Notes: generated by a model from the letters alone, not told the origin. A stretch of DNA of 64,000 nt from Coenobita brevimanus (GCA_032717465.1 CM064732.1:24814297-24878296), one strand, 5' to 3'; counted from the first letter of the stretch, positions 1 to 12,753 are shown. Translations and numbers: made by a program.

Positions 1-334
1 TTACTCCTTTGGCGGACATAAGGGGTGTTATGGTTGAACTAGTGTTGCATACTAGTACGCTTGCACCCAGTCAGCTTAAGGCAAGCCGATTACACTTGGT
101 TCACAGACTACACACACACATCCATAGCCACTCCAACATTACAGTCACACTCATAAGCACTTCTCACCCTACATACAATCTCCACCTGACAGCCTAAGCC
201 ACTGGGTAGAGATACATTCTATGTATCATCCCTGCTTTGGTAGGGATAGGCTGGTCCTGCAGTGGACACTCAACAGCTGATAATGATGAAGTGGTGCAAG
301 CACAACAAATCTTGTCCAAAAGCAGTTATTTTAT
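1..334. other. Unassigned intergenic DNA
   Basis: No gene, RNA or transposon signature is recognised. It holds a short CA-rich patch near 108-120 and no long open frame. Confidence 0.5.
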
Positions 335-920
335 TTGTAACCGTTTTCAAGTTACAGCCTTCTAAAAATCTATGTTCTTGTGTTTGACTTTCAAGGTCAC
401 CAAGGTTTAAAGGTCATGGTGCCAAATGACAGCCGATATGAGACTTCCTATATTTTGATACTAATAAATATCTCTATCTTCAATCAGTTTTATCCTAATT
501 ATCCATGACCTTGAGTTTGACTTTTCAAGGTCAAAGATCGTGGTATGGTACCAATTAAAAGCCCATCTGGGACTTCCTGTGTGTTGATAATAGTAAATAT
601 CAGCAACAAGTTTCGAATTATAGCCCCCTGAATATCTGAGACCTTGATTTTGACCTTTCAAGGTCCCTCAAGGTCAAAGGTCTTGGTGACAGATCAAAGC
701 CCATATAGGAGTTCTTTGATGCTCATAATGGTAAATATCTGTATCTTCAACCGATTTCAAGTTATAGCCCTCTGGAAATCCGTGACCCTAACTTTGACGT
801 TTCAGGTTCACTCGACTGCCATCAAAATTTAATCACTTCCTTTTGTTACCAGTGCCTACATATCCTGAAAGTTTCATGGTATTTCATTCAACCGTTTTTC
901 CTTAATGTTGCAAACAAACA
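335..920. repeat. Degenerate tandem repeat, period about 120-145 bp
   Basis: Four to five diverged units follow each other. Each has a 'caagttatagccct'-like block (near 345, 487, 607, 752 and 890), then a 'gaccttgattttgacctttcaaggtc'-type block in varied forms. Blocks such as 'tcaaggtcaaaggtc' recur inside. Spacing varies from about 120 to 145 bp, so the array is old. Small open frames here are by-products of the repeat. A related 'caaggtcac' repeat lies at 22301-22930. Confidence 0.65.
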
Positions 921-1202
921 AGAAACTCGACCAAAAACAAAACCTCACTGAACTTGGTCCGGATAAGGTTATGAATAACTGTCCAGGACCAGATTATTTC
1001 CTCGAATTTTCCGTGAATGCTACAGAGAATTACCCTCTCAGACAACTATAATATCCAATATATCATTAAATGAATGAAGAGCACCTAATCAATGGAAGCT
1101 CTTTAATACATCAGTTATTGTAAAACAAAAGCGATAAAACACACACCACAGATTATGGCACAATATGCCTAGTTTCAGTTTGTCTATCTATTACCAGTCG
1201 CC
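921..1202. other. Unassigned intergenic DNA
   Basis: AT-rich sequence between the tandem repeat and the piggyBac-like element. Nothing recognisable. Confidence 0.4.
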
Positions 1203-1206
1203 TTAA

Positions 1207-1971
1207 CCCACCGCGTGCCAGTACCGTTTTAAAACGGTCTGACAATTCTGCGGCCAGTGCCAGTGCCATTTTAAAATGGTTTAAAATGAAAAACTTCACT
1301 GTGGCCACATTTTTCAAGATTTGTGGGTAAAAATTGGCAAGCATGTAAGGTAACTGTTCCTCTACCATCCCCCAGACTGTCAAGTCCATACACTCACTAG
1401 CTCCCCCCCTTCACGCTTGTTCTGCCTCACTCTGCCTGAGTTCCTCACCCAGTCCTGTACATAGTGAAGGCATTTTGTAAATATTTTCATATAAATATCA
1501 GTTGTAAATATTTTCTTGTAAGTGTAAGGACTATATAGTGAAGTCAAGTTGTAAATACCTTCTTGTGAGTGCCAGGACTGTAAGTAATGATGTCAGGTTG
1601 TACCTATCTTCAAGTAAGTGTAAGATAATGCATTCGCAATGAGACTGACCCGCAAATTGTGATAGATGCTGAAGTAATAAGTAATCAGAAAAGTGTACTG
1701 AACATTGCTATACCTTCCCAGCATATCTGATTATACCTTACATAGAAAACGGCTTTCTCTCACGTACGTGGTGAGTATGAGAAAGCAGCTCTACCGGTAC
1801 ACGAGTATGCAGGACTCAATAAAACTCATTTCTGAGCCTCGGTGAGCATTTTAATGGCGAAATTCGTTGTTTTCGCATCAAAATCTATCATTTTAGCCCC
1901 CCCAAAGAAGGTCGAAAAATGGCTGGCACTGGGGTGACCCATAGGGCTAAAAAAAGCCGGCACACAGGGGG
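1207..1971. mobile_element. Non-autonomous piggyBac-like element with TTAA target duplication
   Basis: TTAA tetranucleotides flank the element at 1203-1206 and 1972-1975. The left terminus reads CCCACCGCGTGCCAG and the right terminus, read inward on the minus strand, CCCCCTGTGTGCCGG; about 11 of 15 bases agree. Just inside the left end a module 'gtgccagtNcc' plus a TTTTAAAA-centred palindrome occurs twice (1215-1239 and 1257-1280), and a similar 'cagtgccagccatttt' block lies inside the right end. There is no transposase frame, so it would have moved by enzyme supplied in trans. Its right edge abuts the 3' end of a LINE. Confidence 0.72.
1463..1632. repeat. Short degenerate tandem repeat in the piggyBac-like element
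   Basis: Three to four units of roughly 45-65 bp built on 'tcaagttgtaaatattttcttgtaagtgtaag' in varied forms, interior to the element at 1207-1971. Confidence 0.5.
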
Positions 1972-2029
1972 TTAAACCCCTAGGGGGTGGACACACACAA
2001 AAAAATTGCCTCAATGTCACCCTGTCCCC

Positions 2030-2503
2030 CACCATTCCACTGCCCTTCCCCCAGTTTGTACCCCCCCCATATACCTCTCCAATTCATCCTTCCATCTCAT
2101 CCTCGGCCTTCCCCTCCCTCCATCTCACTCACATACACTCGCCTTGCTGGCCTCTTGCTCTCCATCCTCTCCATATGGTCAAATAGGTTTAATGTAATTT
2201 TCCTAACACTGTCTATTGCATCCACATCCGCACCATAACACTCCTTCACATCCTCATTTGTCAATCTGTCACTTCATGTAACTCCACATGCTCCTCTCAG
2301 ATAATTCATTTCTGCTGCTCTTTCTTCACTTGTGTCCTTCCAGCAAGGTCCAAGCTTCGCTTCCTTACGGTAGAGTTTGCATCACAATACAGCGACTTTT
2401 TTACTTCCATGCTCACTTCCCTATTTCTTATCGCTGCTTTCAAAGAACCAACATCCTTTCTACCTTCTTGTACCCTTTCAAGCACTTCATCCTTACTCAT
2501 CAT
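2030..2503 (-). pseudogene. LINE RT C-terminal fragment
   Basis: The frame at 2503-2306 reads 'VGSLKAAIRNREVSMEVKKSLY', typical of the thumb/connection region after the palm in this LINE type. Further along the minus strand (2240-2030) lies the end of the protein, with a basic G-R-P-R-containing stretch before the 3' UTR. It matches the copy at 18607-18890 nearly base for base across 'gtgtatgtgagtgag' and 'ggccgaggatgagatgg'. Several indels break the frame. Confidence 0.7.
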
Positions 2504-2843
2504 ACCCTCAAGTACTTAGGTTAAATGCACTCACATTTTCCATTTTCCTCATCATCCAACCTCACTCTGCATTCAGTGACTTAATTTCTCTCGAAGATGG
2601 TAACTTCATTATTCCCTACCTTCACCTTTAGATTCGGTTTCTTTCACACTCTTACAAACTCATCAGTCAAGTCTTGCAGTTCCCCTTGGTTTTCACTTAA
2701 CAATACTGTACCATCTGAAAACATAAGAGCAAGTTTCCAACCCTCTTCTCATTAGGGCTGCTCCAAAATTGACTGTCCTATCTTATATTTCTTTTATAAC
2801 CCCATCCATATACAGACTGAACAACCATGGAAACATGACACAT

Positions 2844-3552
2844 CTATGTTTCAGTGCAACATTCAGATAGAAAAAAATCACTCGGTTCACCATCCACACA
2901 CACTGCTGCCTTAGCACCCTCATACATACTCTTCATGGCATTCAACAGCTTCCCATTCACTGCATATATTCTTAATATTTTCCACAATCCTTGTCTATCT
3001 GCTCTGTCATATTCTTTTTCCAAATCCATGAAGGCAGCATACAACTTCTTTCCCTTTCTCTAGAAAGTTTTCTACTAAAGACATAAGGATGAATATCTGT
3101 TATATACAACCTCTTCCATTCCTAAAACCTCTGTTCTTCTCCAACTAACTCCTCTGTTATTTATCTAAATCTCTGAAGAAGTATCCTACCATATACTTTA
3201 TTATGAAGATAAAAGCCCCTATGATTTCCACACACTTCTTTTTCCCCTTGTCCTTTTGCAGAGGAGAATGATTACACCTGACTTCCAATCCTCTGGGACT
3301 CTTCCTTCATCCAAGGCCAATCTGTACATCTTCCATATCCATTAAACTACTAGCCCCATTATTCAGCATTTCAGCACACACTCCATTCAGCATTTCACCA
3401 CACATCCCATCTATTCCTGGGGCTTTACTCATTCTGACTTTCTTCATTGCTTCCACTACTTTCATTCTACTGATCTCTTCCTTCCTTCTCAGTATTATGC
3501 AGTGTATGAGTACGTTCTGCAATCCAGACTTTTGCGTGGTCAAAAGGGGCAA
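2844..3552 (-). pseudogene. LINE reverse transcriptase, N-terminal and palm fragments
   Basis: The segment at 3552-3307 encodes 'RMKVVEAMKKVRMSKAPGID', the conserved stretch ahead of RT motif 1 in non-LTR elements (K-APG-DG). The segment at 3044-2844 encodes 'YAAFMDLEKEYDRADRQGLW', the palm motif A region, with the F-D-A core changed to LEKEYD. It continues into 'VNGKLLNAMKSMYEGAKAAV'. The YADD-bearing motif C is not visible in an open frame. Frameshifts lie between about 3300 and 3045. It would have copied element RNA into DNA at a nicked target; it cannot do so now. Confidence 0.75.
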
Positions 3553-4059
3553 AAATCAAGTCACTAGTAATGACCACTGCATGCTGGAACGGTCGGGAAC
3601 TGATATTGACGGAGACTCCCACTAGCTGCCTCTTCGGTTGTGTTTGTTACTTTTCGAGTGGTCAAGTTAAGAGTGGTAACATGCCAAAATGACGGGGTCA
3701 GTCTCCAACTCAGCCATCCCAAGCCCGACCTTCGTGATTTCCCAAAAGGCTCCTTGGTTGCACATTAACAACCTACTAGATAAACTCTATACCACCAGTT
3801 CTCAAGGGTTATACAAACAATAAAGTTCGAGTGAGAGGAAATGTGTATTAATACGACAAAAAAATAAAAAAGTAAAATCTTCCCATCTACTACCCTTTCA
3901 GAATAACCCTGAATCAGTTGGCACGTTATTCAAAGAGCACATGACCCTAATATCAAATTCCAAAAAACTTAGCTCCTTTGTTCCAGGTTCAGTCCAGTTT
4001 GGCTCTTCATAATCGTCCCTCTGAGCTCATAGTTCAGTGGTCCGATCCTCAGATATTCT
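3553..4059. other. Unassigned intergenic DNA
   Basis: No coding or repeat signature recognised. Confidence 0.4.
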
Positions 4060-4162
4060 TGACCTCGACTTCCACACTGAGACCTTTACCTCCACACTGG
4101 GACCTTGACTTCCACACTTGGGCTTTGACTCTCGCACTGAGACCTTGACTCCCTCACTGGAA
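4060..4162. repeat. About 22-bp minisatellite, five units
   Basis: Units follow 'gaccttgacttccacactg' with substitutions and about 22-bp spacing. Confidence 0.75.
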
Positions 4163-5780
4163 CCCGCTAGAAGTTAATATGTACAATGAATAACTATTCT
4201 CTCTAATGCAACTATTCCCGTCAGGTGATTAAGAAAGTCTCATAATAAAGAAACATGAGTTACAACACACGGCATTTCAGTTATAAACAGAATAACACAT
4301 GGCATCACAGACACACAGGTCTGCTCAGAATACGTGTTGTAGGGATAACATAGAAGAAAAGTTCGATAACAAATAAGCATGAATAACCCTATTGTAACCA
4401 TAAAAAAACATCACTGAGTCGATATCATTGTGTCTCACAAAATAACTACGTGAGCATTAACTCACAACTAACACAATCCTAATGAGTACTGAATTGCAAA
4501 GTCATCCCAACACATATTAATTAACAATTCACAGTTCCAGGGCACCTGATATTGGCCCACAAAAATCACACATTTATCTGAGGTCCAGACAGAACTCTGT
4601 AGCTAGCATTCTCGTATTCCAGTTACACACTAAATAACATAAAGTACAGTACACAAATATGTGGGAAATACCTCACTATCCAGCTCACTAGAACACAAGG
4701 GAAGTGAGCAGGAACTCAGGACTCGCTCGTCAAATGAGGCCAATGGCGACACCTCGCGTGATCAAACACGGAACTTCGTGGGAGACGACAACACTTGATA
4801 CTACACCGAGTCTATTTCTCTACTTTCGTCACTATTATCACTCGTGGTGTATCAATTAATCACGCTTCAATATATCAACATCAATATTATCAAATTACAG
4901 AATTCTTTGGAGGGGGAGGAAGAGGAGGATGACGCGGCACCGACCACCCGCCACCATTTAATAGTCGTTGAGCGAGTGACACGCTCATGGTACGCCAATG
5001 TTACGTGGTGGAAAGGGGGGGGGGGAGAGGATGACGGCTTACACAATTTAAAGTTTACTATAGACTCGTGATAGCCTCAGTGTGATGCCCTTCCCCTTAC
5101 AATTGATTACCCCCAAAAAATGACATTCCCTAGTTACAATAATTACTCTCCAACAACCTCTCTCTATACCCTTGCATCGAAAAAACTGAAAATCATCGTG
5201 CCTCACACCCCTTTGCGCATTTGTACATCATGCTGGCTTACGCGACCATAGGCACATATTCCTACCTGCTCGAGATTTTATAATGAGACTTAATACTAAT
5301 AAATTACCGTAGAATAAAATGACCTAAGCACTAGGTAACTTAATCTACTGTACATTCTGATCTCGTTCACATGGAAATATCTATACCCTGGCCACACTCT
5401 CACTGAACCGAAGTTTTGGTCATAAAATGAATCAGGTACAACTCATTATCACTTCCCGGCACTACAGCAAAATTTAGAAAAAAAAATGTTAGTGATCAAA
5501 CTACCTTGTTCCTTAATAAGCATAATCTTACAGCAAATAAAAATGCATGTTTTTCGTAATACATCATCCCTTACAAATTTGTTTGAAAATTTTTACAACG
5601 ATATACGACAACTGAGAAACAAAACTACCGTTGCATGTCAAATACCTACGTACCAAAAAAACGTTTGACAAGGTTCCCGATATAAGACCACAAGAAAAGC
5701 TAAAAGCCCACTGCCTCTCTAACAATTTGTGTTCATGGACTGCTGATTCGTTAACGAATCACAAGTTCTTGGAGTAATAA
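4163..5780. other. Unassigned AT-rich intergenic DNA
   Basis: 1.6 kb without a supported gene. There is a G-run near 5018 and a GA-rich patch near 4910-4930. Short open frames show no family motif. Confidence 0.4.
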
Positions 5781-5789
5781 GTAGTAAAT

Positions 5790-6740
5790 CATCAGTTCGG
5801 CTAGAAGTAACAGGTAAAATTCCTGAAGGGTCACTTCTAGGACCATTTTTTTGTTGTTTTTACCAATGCTCAAGAAAATGGGCTTGTTTCTAAAGTATCG
5901 ACATTTGCAGATGACACGAAGAGTGGAGGTCTTGTAATTACTAGGGCAGATTGTGAATCTGTGAAAAACGACCTGGATAGGTTTATGTATTTGGGCAAAA
6001 CGTGGCACGATATTTAATGTACATAAATGTTAGGCAATGCACTTTGGCAACAAAATCGTTAATTATGAATATCATATGATGGAAATTAATGACGAGAAGG
6101 ATTTACGAGTTATCAGTAATGACCTCATAAGCTCAAAACATTGTATATCAAGCATTATCATGGCATGCTATGCTTCATCGCCAGGAACTTCGATCATAAA
6201 ACACCGATGAAATCTCTAAGATTTATGCAGTGTTAGTTAGATCACGCCTGATATGCTGTGTGCAGCAATGGTCCCCAAATCTTCGAAGGCATGCTTGAAG
6301 AGGGCAGTGCAGAGGCACAAAAAAAATCCCATTGCTGTGGAATTTACAGCGAGGAGCGGCTCAAGAAACAAAGTTTGTTTTCTATTAAAAAATACAAATA
6401 AAAATATGACTCAGAGAAGATCTAATAGAAGACTATAAAATTCTTAACAATATTGATGACATTAGATATGGTATTATCTTCGAAATGCAGAATAATGCTG
6501 CGACTAGAATAATTAAATGAAACTGAAAAATAAGAGATGTAACACTAATACGAGTGTAGAGAAAAACTGCTATAATATTCCCGTTGTGGAACAATGGACT
6601 ACAGTAAGATATCAGGCACAGCAATCAGTGCAAAAACTTTTGGTACATTTATAATTCGGCTAGACAAATATTTTTAGCCTGTAGGCTATGACAAACTTAG
6701 AGTTATTTCCAGGTTGATGAGTAAGCTGACGATTCTGAGA
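5790..6740 (+). pseudogene. CR1-like LINE reverse transcriptase, decayed 3' half
   Basis: On the plus strand, in shifting frames, the order is 'VTGKIPEGSLLGPFF' (RT motif before the active site), 'STFADDTKSGG' around 5900-5925 (the catalytic F/YADD is intact), a K-C-MHFG-like segment near 6030, 'EKDLRVIS'-like near 6095, 'GMLCFIARNFDHKTP' near 6165, and the tail 'TFGTFIIRLDKYF' near 6640-6680. This order is that of the palm-to-C-terminus of a CR1-type ORF2. Many stops and indels make it inactive. The 5' part (endonuclease, fingers) is absent. Confidence 0.78.
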
Positions 6741-7080
6741 TGTTTACTTAATATCAATAACATTCAGCAACTGTTTGATTTTCTTTAACACATCAGGAGA
6801 ACAAAGATTACTTAGTGCATAGTTGTTCCTCTTGTGCCTCTCCCGTAAAAATTTCCATGCCCATTCTTCCTAACATGCCGATTTAACCGGATGGTGTGGT
6901 GGATGAGAGACAGCCTTCCTGTTTTCGATATTTTTGTCGAACACTTTAGTGAGATCATTGTATAATTAGCATTTTTTTTTTTTCCAATAGGTAACTTTTG
7001 TCATGGACCGACAGCCCTCCTGTCATCTGCACTTCTTATGTGATTCTTTTGTACTCCATACATATTTTTCTTCATTTCCT
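6741..7080. other. Unassigned intergenic DNA
   Basis: Sequence between the LINE remnant and the pyrimidine-rich block, with a T-run at about 6972-6983. Nothing else recognised. Confidence 0.4.
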
Positions 7081-7829
7081 CTCTATATCTGCCTAGTTTT
7101 ATCTCCTTGACTTCCTGTCTGCCTTCATCATCAACCTTCATCTTTCTCATTTCTTCCCAATTCTGTTCTCATCATTTCTTTCCTGTTTAACCTTACTTCT
7201 TCTCTTCCTCCCCTTCACTCCTCTTCATACCCACCTTTCTTTTCCTCCTTTTTACTTCTCATCCTTCCTCTTTTTTCATTTGTTCTTCCCAACTTCTTTT
7301 TCTCCCTCATTCCTTCTTTCTCGTCTTCAACCCTCATCCATCCACTAACCAACCCACTCTGCCCCCCGCCCTTTCTCACTCCCACCTTTACCTCCCTGCA
7401 TTTTTTAAATTAACGTCCATCCGTTGTCTCTTTTTTCTTCATTCATTTATTTTGCTTTCCTTACTTCTCTCATAATTACCAATACGTTTTCTTCCCATCA
7501 TCCTTCATTTTTAGTCTGTCACGCGCCTCTGATTCCTTTCCTTCATTCTCATTTTCTCTTTCTCCCTCCTCCTCTACCTCCCTACTCTTCCTTCTTTTAC
7601 TTTCTCACATCTCCTTTCCTGCCCTCTCCTCTCGCATCATCCATTCTACTCTCTTTCAAGCCTCCTCTATCCCTCTCCTGCTTTTCTCTGTCACGCTTCT
7701 CATTCTCCTTCTTTTTGCTCTTTCTCTTTCCTTATAGTCTTCCCTCAAATCTGCTTCTCTGCCTTACTTGTGTACCGGTATGTCTTCTGTGTGCTCCACT
7801 CCATATCACTGACCAGTTCTTTTTACGTT

Positions 7830-7908
<79 letters not shown>

Positions 7909-8030
7909 GTCTCTACTCGCCTTCCCTCCCGTACCATTGTCTCTTTCCTTTTCTTGTCTGCCGCTAGTGAAGCGAAGTGATCTCGACTCCAGGGTCGACC
8001 TTCCTCTTGTTTCAGTGGGCTTTAGTTAAC
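7081..8030. repeat. Polypyrimidine-rich block with (TC)n core
   Basis: The plus strand is dominated by C and T for about 950 bp and contains a pure (TC)n run at 7833-7905. Long Ser/Leu/Phe/Pro-rich open frames here are composition artefacts, because CT-only triplets encode these residues and no stop codon. Confidence 0.85.
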
Positions 8031-9362
8031 GGAGTTAACGGTGGGAAAGAGGAGGAGATATGAATCGGGGAGAAGAGGGGAAAGATAGTATGAGGGCAGG
8101 AGACGAGAGGAGCGGAGATGGAAGAGGACAGAGGAGCGGAAAAGGGGGAAAGGGAGGAAAGAGAAGGATCAGTTGGATAGGAGGGGAGTGGATAGAAGAA
8201 GAGAGATAATGGGAAAAATAGATATACAAAATGAATCTGAGGGACAGGGAATGAGAAAAAAGAAAACAGTCGTAGGCCGATGACAATGAGGAAAGAGTAA
8301 AGGTAAATATACAAGAGGAAGGAGAAGTGAGAAGTCTGTTAAGAAAGGAGCAACAACGAGAAAAAAATATATACCTCTGAGAAGAAAACAGTGAGGATGA
8401 CAGCAGATATGGAGGGGAAAAGGGAGGAGCAGGCAATAAAAAGAGATGAAAATATGAAGGAAGATTAGACACCAAACGGTAGGGAGGAAAAAACAGAAGG
8501 ATGAAAAATAATGTAAGGGAGAAACACTTAACCCAATGCTGGGAGGATTAAAGAAAAAGTCCTAAAAAAAAAAAAAACGAAAAAGGGAGAAAGCAAAAAA
8601 AGTAAGTCGTTACCAACTGTCATCAAGGAAATAGGAGACAAACAGATGAGTAGAAAGAACGGAGAGTGATATTCCAAAAAAAATAATAGTTTACCACCGT
8701 AGGTATAAAAGGAGAGGAAAAAAAGAATAAAATTGAGGAAAAGAGAGGAGGGAAAACAGACACTGGATGAAGGAGGCACGAAAAAGATTTGTAAACTGGA
8801 TGAAGGGGAAAGAAAGGCAAAATAGAGGAAATTGCAGGAAATACGTGGGACTGGGGAAAAATACGAAGAAGGGATTGACAGCGAAGAGAAAAGAAGAGGA
8901 AAGGAAAAGTAAGCAAGGAGCAGTAATGGATGGTTGGGATGAAATGAAAGAAAAAGAGAGAAAAACATAAGAAAAAGATGGCAGCATGAGTCAGCTGAAG
9001 TTCGTGCTTCCAAGTAGGAAATGAAGAAATGGAGACCTAATAAAACAAGGAGAAAACTGAGAAACAAATATATAAGATAAATAAATTGAGAAGAAAGGAA
9101 CCAGGAAAAAAGAGACAGTGAGTAAATACGAGAAATAAAGGAAGCGCAGAGACTAAAAAGCTGGAACAAAAGATGACCGAAAGATGACAAGGTGACTATA
9201 AGTGGGAAAGAGAAAAAATCCTTAACAGAAGCCAAAGAATCATGAAAGCAAAAGAGAACTAGGAATAGGACGAAGAGGTGAAGGACTATATGACAAGACA
9301 AAAGACGCTCTGAGAACGATATGAGTTGGGAGACAGAGATCAAAAGGGGAGAAAAGAGGCAC

Positions 9363-9395
<33 letters not shown>

Positions 9396-9540
9396 CATGA
9401 GGGAAGAGGAAAGGAAATTAAGAAGAGAGAAAGAAAAGAGAGATAATGGAAGGAGTGACAGGGTGACCAAAAAATGGAAGCGAGGACAAGGACACAATAA
9501 TAAAAAATAAAAAAAATCTTTAAGAAAAATCATGTGACAC
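8031..9540. repeat. Polypurine-rich block with (GA)n core
   Basis: At about 8030 the strand bias flips and the plus strand becomes A/G-rich for 1.5 kb, with (GA)n at 9366-9395. The 271-codon minus-strand frame at 9343-8528 is Ser/Phe/Leu-rich low complexity and is not accepted as a gene. Confidence 0.85.
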
Positions 9541-9739
9541 TCAAGAGAACATATTTTTCACTCAGGCCATGTCAGTCCACCACAGAACCGTCGCTCTCCA
9601 CTTATAAGAGTGATGGACCTCACTTCGTTCTCTCTCTGTTTGTCTGTCCGTCTTCCTTTGTTTGTCTTGCTCATTTATAATCGATTTCTCTTCCTCTCAT
9701 GTCTTTCATGTTCTTTATTCTTTGCTTGCAGACTCCTTT

Positions 9740-10896
<1,157 letters not shown>

Positions 10897-10962
10897 TACG
10901 AGGGACGTTCAAAAAGTTTTGGCAACAGGGTAATAAAAGCAAAATTACTAGAGATACTCATT

Positions 10963-11176
10963 TATTGAAGTTCTCACTCCTTCAACATACTTTCCTCTAA
11001 GGTTTACACACTTCTGGAGCCGTGTCATCCACTAAACAAAGCACTCCGAGTACTCAGAAACAGGTATACTCTTCAGTTCTGAATTTATCCTCCTGGCAAG
11101 GTCCTGTTCCCTTCGAAAATGGATCCCAGCAAGTTTTTCTGACAACTTAGGGAATAGCCAAAAGTTACACGGTGCC
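10963..11176 (-). pseudogene. Mariner transposase C-terminal fragment (left arm)
   Basis: Mirror copy of the right-arm fragment on the minus strand, differing at scattered bases. It encodes the same mariner C-terminal motif region and likewise lacks the N-terminal DNA-binding and first catalytic parts. Confidence 0.8.
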
Positions 11177-11186
11177 AGAGCAGGAC

Positions 11187-11400
11187 GGCACCGTGTAACT
11201 TTTGGCTATTCCCTAAGTTGTCAGAAAACCTTGCTGCGATCCATTTTCGAAGGGAACAGGACCTTGCCAGGAGGATAAATTCAGAACTGAAGAGTATACA
11301 TGTTTCTGAGTACTCGGAGTGCTTTGTTAAGTGAATGACACGGCTCCAGAAGTGTGTAAACCTTAGAGGAGAGTATATTGAAGGAGTTTGAACTTCAATA
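11187..11400 (+). pseudogene. Mariner transposase C-terminal fragment (right arm)
   Basis: The plus strand reads 'APCNFWLFPKLSENLAAIHF', matching the 'LAPCDFxLFPKL' block around the last catalytic Asp of mariner D,D34D transposases; here that position reads Asn (APCN). It then reads 'SECFVK*MTRLQKCVNLRGE', like the family's C-terminal 'W-R-x-KC-xLxGxY' motif, with one in-frame stop. The first two catalytic Asp positions and the helix-turn-helix region are missing. Confidence 0.8.
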
Positions 11401-11463
11401 AATGTGCATATCTATTAATTTTGCTTTTATTACCCTCCTGCCAAAACTTTTTGAACGATCCTC

Positions 11464-11522
11464 TTCTGCTGTTGTTCTGCTTTACTCTCCCATTACAATT
11501 ACTTCCTTTTCCACCACCCCTC

Positions 11523-11566
<44 letters not shown>

Positions 11567-12060
11567 AAACTAATATATATCCTTTGCTTGATATAAAGCT
11601 TGGATAAAGAAAACAGAGGTAGAAGCATATTGCCCTGTAGAAAAATGTGCTGAATATCACGGGAGTGAAAACATAAAATGAACTAGCAGTTGGGAAGAAA
11701 TAGAACATATAGGTAAGTACTAAAAAATTAAAGGTGTTGTTTTGTTTTGGAAAAAGAATGTATAAGCAAGCAAGGAGGAAGAGGGATTAGAGGAAATGAA
11801 GGGAAGAGATGGAAAATTGAGGTTGTCGGAGAGGGTAAAGTTGGTGAAAAGAAAAACCGGAGAGAGAGAGAGAGAGAGAGGGAGGGAGGGAGGGGGGGAG
11901 GGAACAAAATACGTATGCAGCAAATGATCCACTGGTCCGACTGTTGCAAGAGTTTAACTAAAGTATGTAATCAACGACATAGGAAAAGATGGAAAAGCAA
12001 GAAGACTTCCTAGAAACAGCCCGAGGATAGCACAAGTGAAGGACTATCAATAATGTGATA
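11464..12060. other. Purine-rich intergenic DNA with (GA)n
   Basis: Contains (GA)n at 11526-11566 and a GA/GGGA-rich tract at 11863-11902. No gene supported. Confidence 0.6.
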
Positions 12061-12610
12061 GTTTCCTGTGCTTCATGCTTCAGCCTTTCTGCCCTTCATC
12101 TTTTACCCCTTTTCTCTACTTTCCTCCTTCCTGCCTCTGCTTTGCTTCGTCCTGTCTATTATTTCCTCCTTCCTTAATCTGTTTGCCTTCTTCCCAAACA
12201 TTCCCGTTCCTGCCTTTGTTCTTCTTCCTTCAGTCTATGATTTCCTGATTCCTTCATCTGGTTACCTTCTTCCGATGCATTCCTCCCTCCTGCCTCTGCT
12301 TTCCTCCCTCCTGCCTATGCTTTTTTCATTCCTGTCTCTGCGTTCCTGCCTCATTCCCATGCTCTCCTTTATCCTGTCTGCTTCTCTTCTTGCTGCCTCT
12401 GCCTTCCTTCCTCCAGCCTTTGTTTTCTGTCCTCTTGTCTACGCCTTCCTCATTTTTTGTACTTGCAGTTTCCCTCTTTTCCTTTTTCAACACTGCATAC
12501 TCCCTCTTCATTACTTTCATTGCATCCTTCTTTGCTTCTCTTGACTCTCCCAGCCCATTATTTTTTCATTATTTCTCTACCTCTCTGCCGAAGTACTTAT
12601 CTTTCTGACC
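12061..12610. repeat. CT-rich low-complexity block with 'ttcctccttcctgcctctgc' units
   Basis: Pyrimidine-rich with a loose repeat based on 'cttcctgcctctgcttt'. The open frames here (up to 158 codons) are compositional. Confidence 0.6.
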
Positions 12611-12707
12611 ATGTTAAGTATAGTTTGCGAATACAAATTAGTGGTTTTACACATTACTGGTATAACGCTCATTTTTGTTGGAAAAAGAACCTATTAGACA
12701 GGTCTGC

Positions 12708-12709
<2 letters not shown>

Positions 12710-12751
<42 letters not shown>
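12710..12751. repeat. (CA)n at a LINE 3' end
   Basis: About 40 bp of (CA)n abutting the A-rich 3' tail of the minus-strand LINE that starts at 12752. Confidence 0.95.

Positions 12752-12753
<2 letters not shown>

Larger units (their letters stand above)
1976..3552 (-). mobile_element. Decayed non-LTR retrotransposon (LINE), RT part, minus strand
   Basis: Read on the minus strand, the order is an RT N-terminal part (3552-3307), a palm segment (3044-2844), a C-terminal domain (2503-2306) and the extreme C-terminus/3' UTR (2240-1976). The reading frame changes between blocks, so several indels separate them. The 3' 250 bp is clearly the same family as the plus-strand fragment at 18607-18890. 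The 5' end is missing. Clade is uncertain; the 'LEKxYDRxDRQGLW' palm resembles a family common in crustacean genomes. Confidence 0.75.
10900..11463. mobile_element. Head-to-head mariner-like palindrome
   Basis: Two 277-bp arms (10900-11176 and 11187-11463) are near-identical inverted copies separated by 10 bp. The outer ends carry a 'cgttcaaaaagttttggca' terminus, like the terminal inverted repeat of mariner elements. TA precedes the left end at 10897-10898, while the right outer end has drifted. Each arm encodes the C-terminus of a mariner transposase. The arms would pair as a long hairpin in single-stranded DNA or RNA. Confidence 0.85.

Noticed and set aside
7424..8475. Long open frames of 146-201 codons
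   Set aside because: They translate CT- or GA-only DNA into Ser/Leu/Phe/Pro strings; overlapping frames in several phases are equally open, as expected from composition.
8528..9343. 271-codon minus-strand frame resembling a multi-pass membrane protein
   Set aside because: Hydrophobicity comes from pyrimidine-rich codons (Phe, Leu, Ser). There are no charged loops in a regular pattern, no family motif and no splice or promoter context.
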